Shown in pieces: positions 11,530 through 21,106 of a DNA stretch of 64,000 nucleotides. The notes under the pieces are model-generated. The model was not told the DNA's origin. It was given only the letters and a program-made list of their open reading frames with translations, and ran no database searches. The position numbers and the translations under genes were made by a program. Within the stretch, counting starts at the first letter, position 1. Each line of letters opens with the position of its first letter. The stretch lies in NCBI GenBank assembly GCA_034189505.1, contig JAXHUR010000002.1:9821-73820 (forward strand). Direction: 5' to 3'. This stretch comes from Geoalkalibacter_A sp034189505. Its GTDB lineage: Bacteria > Desulfobacterota > Desulfuromonadia > Desulfuromonadales > Geoalkalibacteraceae.

Positions 11530-12417
11530 ATGCAGGAACTTATCGCGAAGGCCAATGTGCTGCTGGAGGCGCTGCCCTGGATCAAGCGCTTCTACGGCGC
11601 CACCATCGTCATCAAGTACGGCGGCAACGCCATGGTGGAGGAGAAGCTCAAGGAGAGCTTCGCCAAGGACATCATTCTGATGAAATACATCGGCCTCAAT
11701 CCGGTGGTGGTGCATGGCGGAGGGCCGCAGATCGGCCGCATGCTCAAGGCGATCGGCAAGGATTCCCATTTCGTTCAGGGGATGCGCGTCACCGACCGCG
11801 AAACCATGGACATTGTCGAAATGGTGCTCGGCGGGCAGGTCAACAAGGAGATCGTCAACAACATCAACCGCCACGGCGGCAGGGCGGTGGGACTCACCGG
11901 CAAGGACGGCAACCTGATCGTAGCGCGCAAGATGGAGATGACCCAGGTCAACCCCGACACCCTGACTCCTGAAATCATCGACATCGGCCATGTGGGTGAA
12001 GTCGAGACGGTCAATCCGGATATTATCGATTCACTGGAGCAAAGCAATTTCATCCCGGTGATCGCACCTATCGGGGTCGGCCTCAACGGGGAAACATACA
12101 ATATCAACGCCGACCTGGTGGCCGGCCGCATCGCCGGCGCCCTGCGGGCGGAAAAGCTGATTCTTCTCACCGATGTGGAAGGGGTCAAGGGCAAGGACGA
12201 AAAGCTGATCTCCACCATCGACCTCGACCGGGTGCCGGACCTGATCAATGACGGCACCATCACCGGCGGCATGATTCCCAAGGTCAACTGCTGCGTCGAT
12301 GCCGTGAGCGAGGGCGTGCACAAGGCGCACATCATCGACGGACGCATGGTTCATGCCTGCCTGTTGGAGATTTTTACCGACAAGGGTGTGGGCACCGCCG
12401 TCGCCCGCTTTGACTGA
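11530..12417 (+). CDS. argB: Acetylglutamate kinase
   Basis: 295 residues of the amino-acid kinase family. It phosphorylates N-acetylglutamate in the second step of arginine synthesis. Conserved segments include VIKYGGNAM near residue 30, the substrate-binding VVHGGGPQI, GLTGKDGNL and the nucleotide-site lysine in MIPKVNCC. The ribosome site before the ATG is weak (CAGGGG) because the repeat element reaches almost to the start. argD follows 56 bases later. argC and argJ are not in the window. Confidence 0.96.
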   Translation: MQELIAKANVLLEALPWIKRFYGATIVIKYGGNAMVEEKLKESFAKDIILMKYIGLNPVVVHGGGPQIGRMLKAIGKDSHFVQGMRVTDRETMDIVEMVLGGQVNKEIVNNINRHGGRAVGLTGKDGNLIVARKMEMTQVNPDTLTPEIIDIGHVGEVETVNPDIIDSLEQSNFIPVIAPIGVGLNGETYNINADLVAGRIAGALRAEKLILLTDVEGVKGKDEKLISTIDLDRVPDLINDGTITGGMIPKVNCCVDAVSEGVHKAHIIDGRMVHACLLEIFTDKGVGTAVARFD

Positions 12418-12473
12418 GATACAACCTGACGTCACTCAGATTTTCAACACCTCTCGTTGACAGGATTTTCAGC

Positions 12474-13670
12474 ATGAGTGTTTCTTCCGAATGGATTGCA
12501 CGTGGCGAAAGCCACATCGCCGCAACCTACGCCCGCTATCCCCTGGTGGTACAACGCGGTGAAGGGTGCCGCCTGTGGGACGTGGACGGCAAAAGCTATC
12601 TCGACTTTCTTGCCGGGGTCGCGGTCAACAATCTTGGACATTGCCATCCGCGCGTCGTCGCCGCCTTGCAGAAGCAGGCCGCCGAGCTGCTGCACGTTTC
12701 CAACTTTTTTCATATTCCGCAGCAGATTGAGCTGGCCGAGCTGCTGTGCAGCAACAGCTTCGGCGATCGCGTGTTCTTCTGCAATTCGGGCGCCGAGGCC
12801 AATGAGGCGGCCATGAAGCTGGTGCGCAAATACAGTCAGCAGGTACACGGCAACGAGCGCTTTGAGGTCATTACCGCTCTGGCCTCCTTCCACGGCCGCA
12901 CCCTCGGCACCATCAGCGCCACCGGGCAGGACAAGGTGCGCGTCGGATTCGAACCGGTTGTCCCCGGTTTCCGCTACGTTCCATTCGGCGACATCGGCGC
13001 TATGCGCGCCGCACTGAACGAGCACACCTGCGCCGTCATGCTGGAACCGGTGCAGGGTGAAGGCGGGGTCAATCTTCCCCCCGAGGGCTACCTGCGCGAT
13101 GTGCGCGCCCTGTGCGACGAACATGACATGCTGCTGATATTCGACGAAGTGCAGGTTGGCTGCGGCCGCACCGGCACCCTGTTCGCCTACCAGCACGACG
13201 GCGTTGAACCGGACATCATGACCCTGGCCAAGGCGTTGGCCGGCGGCCCCCCGATCGGTGCCGCCATCTTCCGGGAGAAATACGCCGAAATTCTCGGACC
13301 CGGCAGCCATGGGTCAACCTTCGGCGGCAATCCGCTGATCAGTGCCGCAGGTGTTGCCGCTCTTAAAACCCTTCTGGAAGACGGCGTTCTCGAAAACTGC
13401 CGCGCCATGGGCGACTATCTCAGAAAAAGGCTGGAAGAGCTGCGCCAGCGCTACTCCTTCGTCACCGAAGTGCGCGGGCGCGGCCTGATCCTGGGAATGG
13501 AGCTGTCCATCGAGGGGGCCGAGATCGTCAAGAAGTGCCTGGCCAAGGGGCTGCTGATCAACTGCACCGTCGGCAAAGTGCTGCGCTTTCTGCCGCCGCT
13601 GATTGTGACGAAGGATGAAATCGACGAAGCCATGGGCATCCTTGACAGCGTTCTGCAGGAATACAAATAA
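12474..13670 (+). CDS. argD: Acetylornithine aminotransferase
   Basis: 398 residues, a class III PLP-dependent aminotransferase. It converts N-acetylglutamate semialdehyde to N-acetylornithine, and homologues also act on succinyl-DAP. The cofactor-binding IFDEVQVGCGRTG segment, the PLP lysine in TLAKALAGG and the STFGGNPL motif are present. The N-terminal YLDFLAGVAVNNLGH stretch is typical. Placement between argB and argF supports the arginine role rather than another class III function. Confidence 0.95.
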   Translation: MSVSSEWIARGESHIAATYARYPLVVQRGEGCRLWDVDGKSYLDFLAGVAVNNLGHCHPRVVAALQKQAAELLHVSNFFHIPQQIELAELLCSNSFGDRVFFCNSGAEANEAAMKLVRKYSQQVHGNERFEVITALASFHGRTLGTISATGQDKVRVGFEPVVPGFRYVPFGDIGAMRAALNEHTCAVMLEPVQGEGGVNLPPEGYLRDVRALCDEHDMLLIFDEVQVGCGRTGTLFAYQHDGVEPDIMTLAKALAGGPPIGAAIFREKYAEILGPGSHGSTFGGNPLISAAGVAALKTLLEDGVLENCRAMGDYLRKRLEELRQRYSFVTEVRGRGLILGMELSIEGAEIVKKCLAKGLLINCTVGKVLRFLPPLIVTKDEIDEAMGILDSVLQEYK

Positions 13671-13680
13671 TAAAAGCTTT

Positions 13681-13882
13681 CACCACAGAGATCACAGAGG
13701 ACACAGAGAAGGTTCTGAGAAAAAGAATTTTTTTATTATTTTTACTCAGCGCTCTCTATGTTTCAGTGTTTAGTTTTTTTAATCTCATTTAAAAAGACAT
13801 ATAAAACACAGGAAACACAGAGTTTTCAAGCGTTTTTGATTTTCTCCGATTTTGCTCTGTGTCCTCCGTGCTCTCTGTGGTT
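13681..13882. repeat. CACAGAG-type inverted repeat element
   Basis: The left arm is 13681-13708 and the right arm 13855-13882. The right arm reversed matches the left at 25 of 28 bases (core ACAGAGGACACAGAG). The A/T-rich interior holds further copies of the short ACACAGAG unit. The element fills the argD-argF gap and ends just before the argF ribosome site. It has no coding capacity. Confidence 0.65.
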
Positions 13883-13908
13883 CAAAATGTCTTTTAGGAG
13901 ATTTCATC

Positions 13909-14817
13909 GTGAATAAAGACTTTCTCTGCCTCACCGACTGGAGCCGGGACGAACTGGAGCAGATCTTCGATCTGACCCGCGAACTCAAGGACAAGCAGAA
14001 GCGCGGCGAAGCGCATCACCTGCTCAAGGGCAAGACCCTGGCCATGATCTTTGAGAAAAGCTCCACCCGCACCCGCGTCTCCTTCGAAGTCGGCATGTTT
14101 CAGCTTGGCGGACATGCATTGTTCCTATCCTCCAGCAACACTCAGATGGGGCGGGGCGAGCCGATCAAGGATACTGCCCGTGTCATGTCGCGCTACGTCG
14201 ACGGCATCATGATCCGCACCTTTTCCCAGGCGGCAGTGGAGGAACTGGCCCGCTGCTCCGATATCCCGGTCATCAACGGCCTGACCGATGCCTATCACCC
14301 CTGCCAGGTAATGGCGGACCTGTTTACCGTCAGCGAACACCGCGACAACTGGCGCGGCCTGACTTACTGCTGGATCGGCGACGGCAACAACATGGCGCAT
14401 TCGTGGATCAATGCTGCGGCGGTATTCGGATTCGAACTGCGCGTCGCAACACCGCATGGTTATGCACCTGACGCACAGATCATAGAACGCGCCCGTAAAA
14501 TGGGGGCCCGCATCACCCTGACCCAGCGGCCGGTCGAGGCAGCTGAAGGTGCCCACATCCTCAACACCGATGTGTGGGCCAGCATGGGCCAGGAGAGCGA
14601 GCAGCGCGAGCGTGCCGAAGCTTTCCGTGACTTCCAGATCAACCAGGCGCTGCTCGACTACGCGGCACCCGACTCCCTGGTCATGCACTGCCTGCCGGCT
14701 CACCGCGACGAGGAGATCACCGATGAGGTGATGGAAGGCCCGCATTCGATCATCTTCGATGAGGCGGAGAACCGTCTCCATGTGCAGAAAGCGATCATGG
14801 CAACCCTGATGGGTTGA
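13909..14817 (+). CDS. argF: Ornithine carbamoyltransferase
   Basis: 302 residues using the GTG at 13909, which has an AGGAG ribosome site and gives the normal family length. An upstream ATG at 13852 lies inside the repeat element and is unlikely. The enzyme makes citrulline from ornithine and carbamoyl phosphate. The carbamoyl-phosphate site STRTR is at 52-56, the HPCQ motif follows, and the ornithine-binding HCLPAHRDEE is near the C-terminus. All are intact. Confidence 0.95.
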   Translation: MNKDFLCLTDWSRDELEQIFDLTRELKDKQKRGEAHHLLKGKTLAMIFEKSSTRTRVSFEVGMFQLGGHALFLSSSNTQMGRGEPIKDTARVMSRYVDGIMIRTFSQAAVEELARCSDIPVINGLTDAYHPCQVMADLFTVSEHRDNWRGLTYCWIGDGNNMAHSWINAAAVFGFELRVATPHGYAPDAQIIERARKMGARITLTQRPVEAAEGAHILNTDVWASMGQESEQRERAEAFRDFQINQALLDYAAPDSLVMHCLPAHRDEEITDEVMEGPHSIIFDEAENRLHVQKAIMATLMG

Positions 14818-14876
14818 TCCTCTTTCGAGCTGCAGGACCGCCGCATCCCCGGATGCGCAAGAATAAGCGAGATCCC

Positions 14877-15536
14877 GTGTCGACTCCAATCACCACCATC
14901 ATTTGCCCCCAGTGCGGCTTCAGCCGCCGGGTGCCCGCCGAACGACTTCCCCGGGGTGCGGCGCGCGCGACCTGCCCCCGCTGCCACGAGAATTTTACCT
15001 GGCCGGGTTTGATGAACACGGAAAGGGATATGCAGGATGCGCAGAACTCAGCAGAGCCGCCTTCATCACAGCAAATCCGCGAGGCGGTCGATTGTGCCCA
15101 TCACCAGGTGTCGACGCAGAAGGCCGGCTTCTGGCTGCGGACCGTGGCCGCACTGATCGACACGTTTCTGATCAGTCTCGCCCAGGGGATCCTGGGATGG
15201 CTTCTCGACCTGTCGGTCCATGCCCTGATCGTCGACTCGCCCGATCGCGTCCTGAACATGTTTATTTTCGGACTGTTCAATTTCGCGCTGTGGCAGGCCT
15301 ACAAGGTATTTTTCACTGGCTATTGCGGCCAGACACCGGGCAAAATGGCACTCCGCATCAAAGTGGTGACAACGGATTACGCCGACATCGGCTTTTTGCG
15401 GGCTTTCTGGCGCGAAGTCGTCGGCAAATTCCTCGCAGCGCTCTTTTTCGGCCTGGGTTTTCTGCTCGTCGCCATCGACCCGGAAAAACAGGGTCTGCAT
15501 GATCGCATGGCCGCCACTTATGTGGTTAAATTATAG
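14877..15536 (+). CDS. RDD-family membrane protein with N-terminal zinc ribbon
   Basis: About 219 residues. The N-terminus has two CPxC knuckles (CPQC, then CPRC), a zinc-ribbon of the MJ0042 kind. After a polar linker an RDD domain follows (from about residue 85), with the Arg and Asp in LRTVAALIDTFLI, two to three hydrophobic segments and a GLHDRMAATYVV ending typical of the family. Its role is unknown. The start is uncertain: GTG 14877 has a weak AGCGAG site, ATG 14853 has none, and TTG 14814 overlaps argF. Confidence 0.75.
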   Translation: MSTPITTIICPQCGFSRRVPAERLPRGAARATCPRCHENFTWPGLMNTERDMQDAQNSAEPPSSQQIREAVDCAHHQVSTQKAGFWLRTVAALIDTFLISLAQGILGWLLDLSVHALIVDSPDRVLNMFIFGLFNFALWQAYKVFFTGYCGQTPGKMALRIKVVTTDYADIGFLRAFWREVVGKFLAALFFGLGFLLVAIDPEKQGLHDRMAATYVVKL

Positions 15537-15562
15537 ATAGCGATCCGTAACTGTTCAGCGTC

Positions 15563-15663
15563 GGATCGCAACTTCCATGACAAGGGCCACTTTGCGCCAT
15601 CCCTGGCCGTTTGATTGGCGCCCTCCCTGGCGCCAAACACCCTTTTCATGGAAGTTGCGATCC
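15563..15663. repeat. 24-base inverted repeat pair (MITE-like)
   Basis: The arm at 15563-15586 (GGATCGCAACTTCCATGA plus CAAGGG) and the arm at 15640-15663 are inverted copies with one mismatch. Between them is a second dyad rich in GGCGCC / TGGCGCCA. The element occupies the gap before argG and codes for nothing. It could fold into a long hairpin. Confidence 0.7.
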
Positions 15664-15745
15664 CGCGAGGTGAATAGATATATCGATCCCTCCCTTCCTT
15701 TCAGGGGAGAGGAATTCACAGCGCATTTTTAAGGAGAAATCATCC

Positions 15746-16966
<1,221 letters not shown>

Positions 16967-16997
16967 GGCGTGAGGTGTGAAGAGTGAGAGGGTCATA

Positions 16998-17498
16998 ATG
17001 GAATTCAAAAAAAGCCAGGCCATCAAGACCTCCGTCGTCGCCTGCGTCATCGACGAGCAGGAGCGTGTGCTGCTCACGCGGCGCTGCATCGAGCCATTCT
17101 GCAGCCTTTGGGTCATGCCCGGCGGCAAAATCGATCATGGCGAGTCTATCCTGCAGGCCCTTCATCGCGAAGTGCGCGAGGAGGTCGGCATCGACGTCCA
17201 GGTTGAAGGGTTGATCGATGTCTTCGAACACATCGGCGTCGGTGAGCGCAATGACCATTTCGTCATCCTTTATTACCGCGCCGCCCCCCTGTCCCGCGAA
17301 CTGGCTCCCAACGGGGACGAATGTACCGAAGCCGTGTGGGTGGAAAAGAATTCATTGCCGCAGATCCCGATGCCTCCCGGTGGGCGCCATATCCTGAGCC
17401 GGGTGTTCCCAGATCTGCCCTGGCACCCCGAGCGTCCGCAGGACTTCTCTCTCGAAGAAGAACTTCCGGGCGGAAATATCAAGGCAGCCGGTCACTGA
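16998..17498 (+). CDS. Nudix hydrolase
   Basis: 166 residues. The Nudix box is complete: G-x5-E-x7-REVREEVGI, starting at GKIDHGE. It is preceded by the usual VMPGG turn, so the protein should hydrolyse a nucleoside-diphosphate-linked substrate with Mg2+. The substrate is not predictable. ATG 16998 has a GAGAGG site upstream and is preferred over the GTG at 16977. It lies between argG and a nitrilase-like gene, 4 bases apart, suggesting one transcript. Confidence 0.85.
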   Translation: MEFKKSQAIKTSVVACVIDEQERVLLTRRCIEPFCSLWVMPGGKIDHGESILQALHREVREEVGIDVQVEGLIDVFEHIGVGERNDHFVILYYRAAPLSRELAPNGDECTEAVWVEKNSLPQIPMPPGGRHILSRVFPDLPWHPERPQDFSLEEELPGGNIKAAGH

Positions 17499-17502
17499 CC
17501 CC

Positions 17503-18708
17503 ATGTTCAAAATTGTCGAAAAGCAGATCAATGTCGAATTCACCCTGGGACATCACCAGCATTGCATGGTGTGCCAGATCCCCAATCATGTGGGATTTGG
17601 AGAGTCTGCCTGCAAGCTGACCGACCCGCGGGACAAATGGCAGCAGATCCTCTCGATTTTCGAGATGGTGGCCGAAGGTTCCGGCAACCTCAAAAAACTC
17701 AACTTCCTGGTGCTTCCCGAGTCGGCAATGCCCGCCGATTATGTGGAAGAGGCACTGGACTTCATTCGCGAGCATTTCCGTCCCAATACAATTACGATGT
17801 TCGGGGTCGAGCACGTTCATCTGAGCGAATACCGCGCCGTACTGGAGCGATACCGCCAGGACAACGAAGAGGCCCTCACCTCGGTCCTGAAGGATCTCGA
17901 CGCCGGGGACATCGAGCGGGTTCCCACCAACTGGGCAATCACCGCGGTCAAGGAAACCGATGGCCGCCTGCGGGTTTTTCTGCAGGCCAAAAGTCATCCG
18001 TTCGTCGGCGAGGAAACCATCGATCCCTTTCATGACCTCTACCGCGGGAAAGTCTTTCCCCTGTTTCGCTGTACGCCCATCGCTTTTAATTTCATGATGC
18101 TGATCTGCCTGGACTACGTCTATCGCGACCTCTATCAGTCCAACATCAGCACGGTTATCGAAAAAGCCAACAACCTGTTCTTCACCACCCGGCAGCGTCT
18201 GGATCTGCTCACCATCCTGGAATGCAATCCCAAGCCGGAACACCGCGCTTTTCGGGATGTGGTCAACGGGTTTTACGGCGAATATCTGGCCTACACCCCC
18301 GGCGTGCGCGACACGGTGACGATTTTCAACAATGTGTCCGACGAGACCACGGGCATCAAAACCAAAGGGGAAGCCCCTTTCGGCTACTCATCCATCATCA
18401 TCCACGAAAGCCATAAGATCGGACCGGTGGACTACCCCGAGTTCGCCAGCGACGACTTCGGCGGCCTGCCGGTGTGCCGCCTGCGCTTCGGCACGGAAAC
18501 GCGCCTGTATTATTTCAATCTACCGCTGTTTCACGAACTCGATCCGCGCACGACACGCTTCCCCCTCAAGATCCACGGGATCTACCGCCCCGACCCGGAT
18601 GGAGGATGGGAGCACATGGCGGATCATGACGTCATGCAGGAGGATGAGGAAACGCCGGAAAAGGAATGCCCCCTCGGCAGTGCTGCCGAAGCGGGAACGA
18701 AGAAGTAA
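17503..18708 (+). CDS. Divergent nitrilase-superfamily (carbon-nitrogen hydrolase-like) protein
   Basis: 401 residues. I infer the family from an ordered Glu-Lys-Cys set: Glu73 in VLPES, Lys163 in LQAKSHPF and Cys202 in MLICLDY. These match the nitrilase triad order and spacing. If correct, it hydrolyses or forms a non-peptide C-N bond. The protein is longer than common nitrilases, with extra C-terminal sequence ending in an acidic tail. There is no signal peptide. It starts 4 bases after the Nudix gene and ends 49 bases before argH. A structural comparison would settle the fold. Confidence 0.55.
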   Translation: MFKIVEKQINVEFTLGHHQHCMVCQIPNHVGFGESACKLTDPRDKWQQILSIFEMVAEGSGNLKKLNFLVLPESAMPADYVEEALDFIREHFRPNTITMFGVEHVHLSEYRAVLERYRQDNEEALTSVLKDLDAGDIERVPTNWAITAVKETDGRLRVFLQAKSHPFVGEETIDPFHDLYRGKVFPLFRCTPIAFNFMMLICLDYVYRDLYQSNISTVIEKANNLFFTTRQRLDLLTILECNPKPEHRAFRDVVNGFYGEYLAYTPGVRDTVTIFNNVSDETTGIKTKGEAPFGYSSIIIHESHKIGPVDYPEFASDDFGGLPVCRLRFGTETRLYYFNLPLFHELDPRTTRFPLKIHGIYRPDPDGGWEHMADHDVMQEDEETPEKECPLGSAAEAGTKK

Positions 18709-18757
18709 CCAGCCTCACTGTGTAAATTTTTCAGATATCAGAACGGAGCCGTAACCT

Positions 18758-20140
18758 ATGAGCGAAAAACCCTGGGCGGGGCGCTTCACCCAACCGACCG
18801 ACCAATTCGTGGAAGAATTCACCGCCTCCATCGATTTCGATAAACGCCTGTACCGCTACGACATCCAGGGCTCCATCGCCCACGCGCGCATGCTGGCCAG
18901 GCAGCAGATCATCGCTCAGGAGGATGCCGCTGCCATCATTGCCGGGCTGGAAACCATTCTCGACGATATCGAGGCGGGAAAGATCGAATTCAAGGTCAGC
19001 CTCGAAGACATCCACATGAACATCGAGGCGCGGCTCATCGAGCGCATCGGCCCGGTGGGGGGCAAGCTGCACACTGCCCGCTCGCGCAACGACCAGGTTG
19101 CCCTCGACATCCGCCTCTACCTGCGCGACGAGCTGCATCAGATCAGACAGTACCTCGATCTCCTGCAGGAAGCCCTGCTCGGCCAGGCGGAGAGAAACCT
19201 TGGCGTCATCATGCCGGGCTACACCCATCTGCAGACCGCCCAACCGGTGCTGTTCTCCCATCACATGATGGCCTATTACGAGATGTTCTGCCGTGACGCC
19301 GGACGCCTGGACGATCTGGCCCGCCGGGTCAACATCATGCCGTTGGGGGCGGGCGCGCTGGCCGGCACCACTTTTCCCATCGACCGGGAATATGTCGCCG
19401 AACAGCTTGGTTTCGACGGTGTGACGCGCAACAGCCTCGATTCCGTCTCCGATCGTGACTTCGCCCTGGAATTCTGCGCTGCCGGCTCGATCCTGATGAT
19501 GCACCTCTCGCGCCTGTCGGAAGAGCTGATCCTGTGGTCTTCGGCGGATTTCAACTTCATCGAACTGACCGACGCCTTCTGCACCGGCAGCTCGATCATG
19601 CCGCAGAAAAAAAACCCGGATGTGCCCGAGCTGGTGCGCGGCAAGAGCGGTCGGGTGTACGGCAACCTGATGGCGCTGCTGACCCTGATGAAGTCGCTGC
19701 CGCTGGCTTACAACAAGGACATGCAGGAGGACAAGGAGCCGCTGTTCGATACCATCGACACCGTCAAGGGCAGCCTCAAGATCTTTGCCGACATGATCGC
19801 GCAGATGGGGGTCAAGGCCGAGCCGATGCGCATCGCCGCCGCACGCGGCTTTTCCACCGCCACCGACGTCGCCGATTATGTGGTGCGCAAAGGACTGCCT
19901 TTTCGCCAGGCCCATGAGGTGGTCGGCAGAACGGTGCGCTACTGCATCGAGCACCACAAGGAAATTGAGGAGCTGACGCTGGAGGAATTCCGCGCCTTCT
20001 CCGACCTGATCGAAGAGGATATTTACGATTACGTCACGCTGGATGCTTCGGTCAATGCCCGCCGGGCCACCGGCGGCACAGCGCGCGAAGCGGTGGAACG
20101 CGAAATCCAGCGGGCTCGCCGGGCACGCAATGCGCAGTAA
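18758..20140 (+). CDS. argH: Argininosuccinate lyase
   Basis: 460 residues of the fumarase/aspartase superfamily. It splits argininosuccinate into arginine and fumarate. The N-terminal KPWGGRF-like segment (here PWAGRF), the HTARSRNDQVALD substrate segment and the superfamily signature GSSIMPQKKNPD are all present. It completes the arginine genes in this window. Confidence 0.97.
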   Translation: MSEKPWAGRFTQPTDQFVEEFTASIDFDKRLYRYDIQGSIAHARMLARQQIIAQEDAAAIIAGLETILDDIEAGKIEFKVSLEDIHMNIEARLIERIGPVGGKLHTARSRNDQVALDIRLYLRDELHQIRQYLDLLQEALLGQAERNLGVIMPGYTHLQTAQPVLFSHHMMAYYEMFCRDAGRLDDLARRVNIMPLGAGALAGTTFPIDREYVAEQLGFDGVTRNSLDSVSDRDFALEFCAAGSILMMHLSRLSEELILWSSADFNFIELTDAFCTGSSIMPQKKNPDVPELVRGKSGRVYGNLMALLTLMKSLPLAYNKDMQEDKEPLFDTIDTVKGSLKIFADMIAQMGVKAEPMRIAAARGFSTATDVADYVVRKGLPFRQAHEVVGRTVRYCIEHHKEIEELTLEEFRAFSDLIEEDIYDYVTLDASVNARRATGGTAREAVEREIQRARRARNAQ

Positions 20141-20166
20141 AAAAACCGATAGACAGGACCGCCGCC

Positions 20167-20913
20167 ATGATCTCTGATCGAATGACCCGCTACCTGCTCT
20201 TCGCCCTTATGGTGTTGCTGACCTTCACTGCATCCGGATGCGGCAAGAAGGGCCCGGTGCGCCCGCTTGAGGCCCCCGAGCCGCCCAGCCCGAAGGCACT
20301 TGAAGCCGAACAGGTGGGTGAGAGCGTGGTGCTGTTCTGGCAGATCGGCGATGAATCTGCAGGCGGTGCCGAAACCCAGGGATTTCGCATTGAACGCATG
20401 ATGAACTATTCCGACAGCGATTGCCTGGACTGCGACGACCAATGGCGAACCCTGGCGCAGGTAGACCTCGATTACTCACGGGTGCTGTTCCGCAGGAAAA
20501 ATCAACTGGCCTGGTTCGATACCACCATAATTCCGGGTACCGCCTACCGCTACCGGGTCCTTGCCTATGAGCGCACCGGCATTGACAGCGCTCCCGCCGC
20601 AGTCACTCTCACCACGGTTGTGCCCCCGCCTGCTCCCACCGGGCTACAGGCACAGCGCAGCGATGGCGCCGTCAGCCTTCGCTGGGATGCAGCAGATCAG
20701 GCTTCCGGCACTCCCAGGTATTTTCTTTACCGCCGCAGCGGAGACGCCCCTTTCCCCCCTTTTCCGTTGACAGCGGATCCGCTTGCCGAGCCACGCTTCA
20801 AAGACACTACGGCTAACGTGAACCAGACCTACGGGTACACCGTCCGTACCGTGCTTGAAGAAGAAGGGCGACGGGTTCAATCTGCACGCTCTCCCGAAGT
20901 TCGCATACCTTAA
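20167..20913 (+). CDS. FN3-containing lipoprotein
   Basis: 248 residues. A signal sequence ends in the lipobox TASGC (Cys24 or so). The mature N-terminus reads CGKKGP, like the small LptM/YifL lipoproteins found beside lysA in many proteobacteria. The rest carries one clear and one probable fibronectin type III-like domain (GFRIERM, YRYRVLAYE, GLQAQR, SLRWDAA). It is likely anchored in the outer membrane facing the periplasm. It lies between argH and lysA. No enzymatic motif was seen. Confidence 0.75.
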   Translation: MISDRMTRYLLFALMVLLTFTASGCGKKGPVRPLEAPEPPSPKALEAEQVGESVVLFWQIGDESAGGAETQGFRIERMMNYSDSDCLDCDDQWRTLAQVDLDYSRVLFRRKNQLAWFDTTIIPGTAYRYRVLAYERTGIDSAPAAVTLTTVVPPPAPTGLQAQRSDGAVSLRWDAADQASGTPRYFLYRRSGDAPFPPFPLTADPLAEPRFKDTTANVNQTYGYTVRTVLEEEGRRVQSARSPEVRIP

Positions 20914-21017
20914 AATGTGAAGCAGGCAGGCTGCCCGTTGCTACATCAACCCTGCCTGTTTGCGGCACCGAAGAGCCGGTCCATGGCGACGGGAAAATCC
21001 CGCCAAATGGACAGTTT

Positions 21018-21047
21018 TTGACTTATCTCCCGGTGTATGTTAATAAT
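21018..21047 (+). promoter_or_regulatory. Candidate sigma70 promoter for lysA
   Basis: TTGACT (21018-21023) and AATAAT (21042-21047) each match consensus at 5 of 6 positions, at 18-base spacing. They lie in an A/T-rich stretch inside the 193-base gap after the lipoprotein gene. The predicted transcript starts about 50 bases before lysA. Further upstream, AGGCAGG and CCTGCCT near 20922-20960 form a weak inverted pair with no T-run, so it is not called a terminator. Confidence 0.45.
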
Positions 21048-21106
21048 TTGTGTTTATTTTCCAGAAAGTTCTCTCACCAGACCCATACAGGAGGAATTGA
21101 GACCCC

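Noticed and set aside
20922..20960. AGGCAGG / CCTGCCT inverted pair as a terminator
   Set aside because: Short stem, roughly 20-base loop and no T-run.
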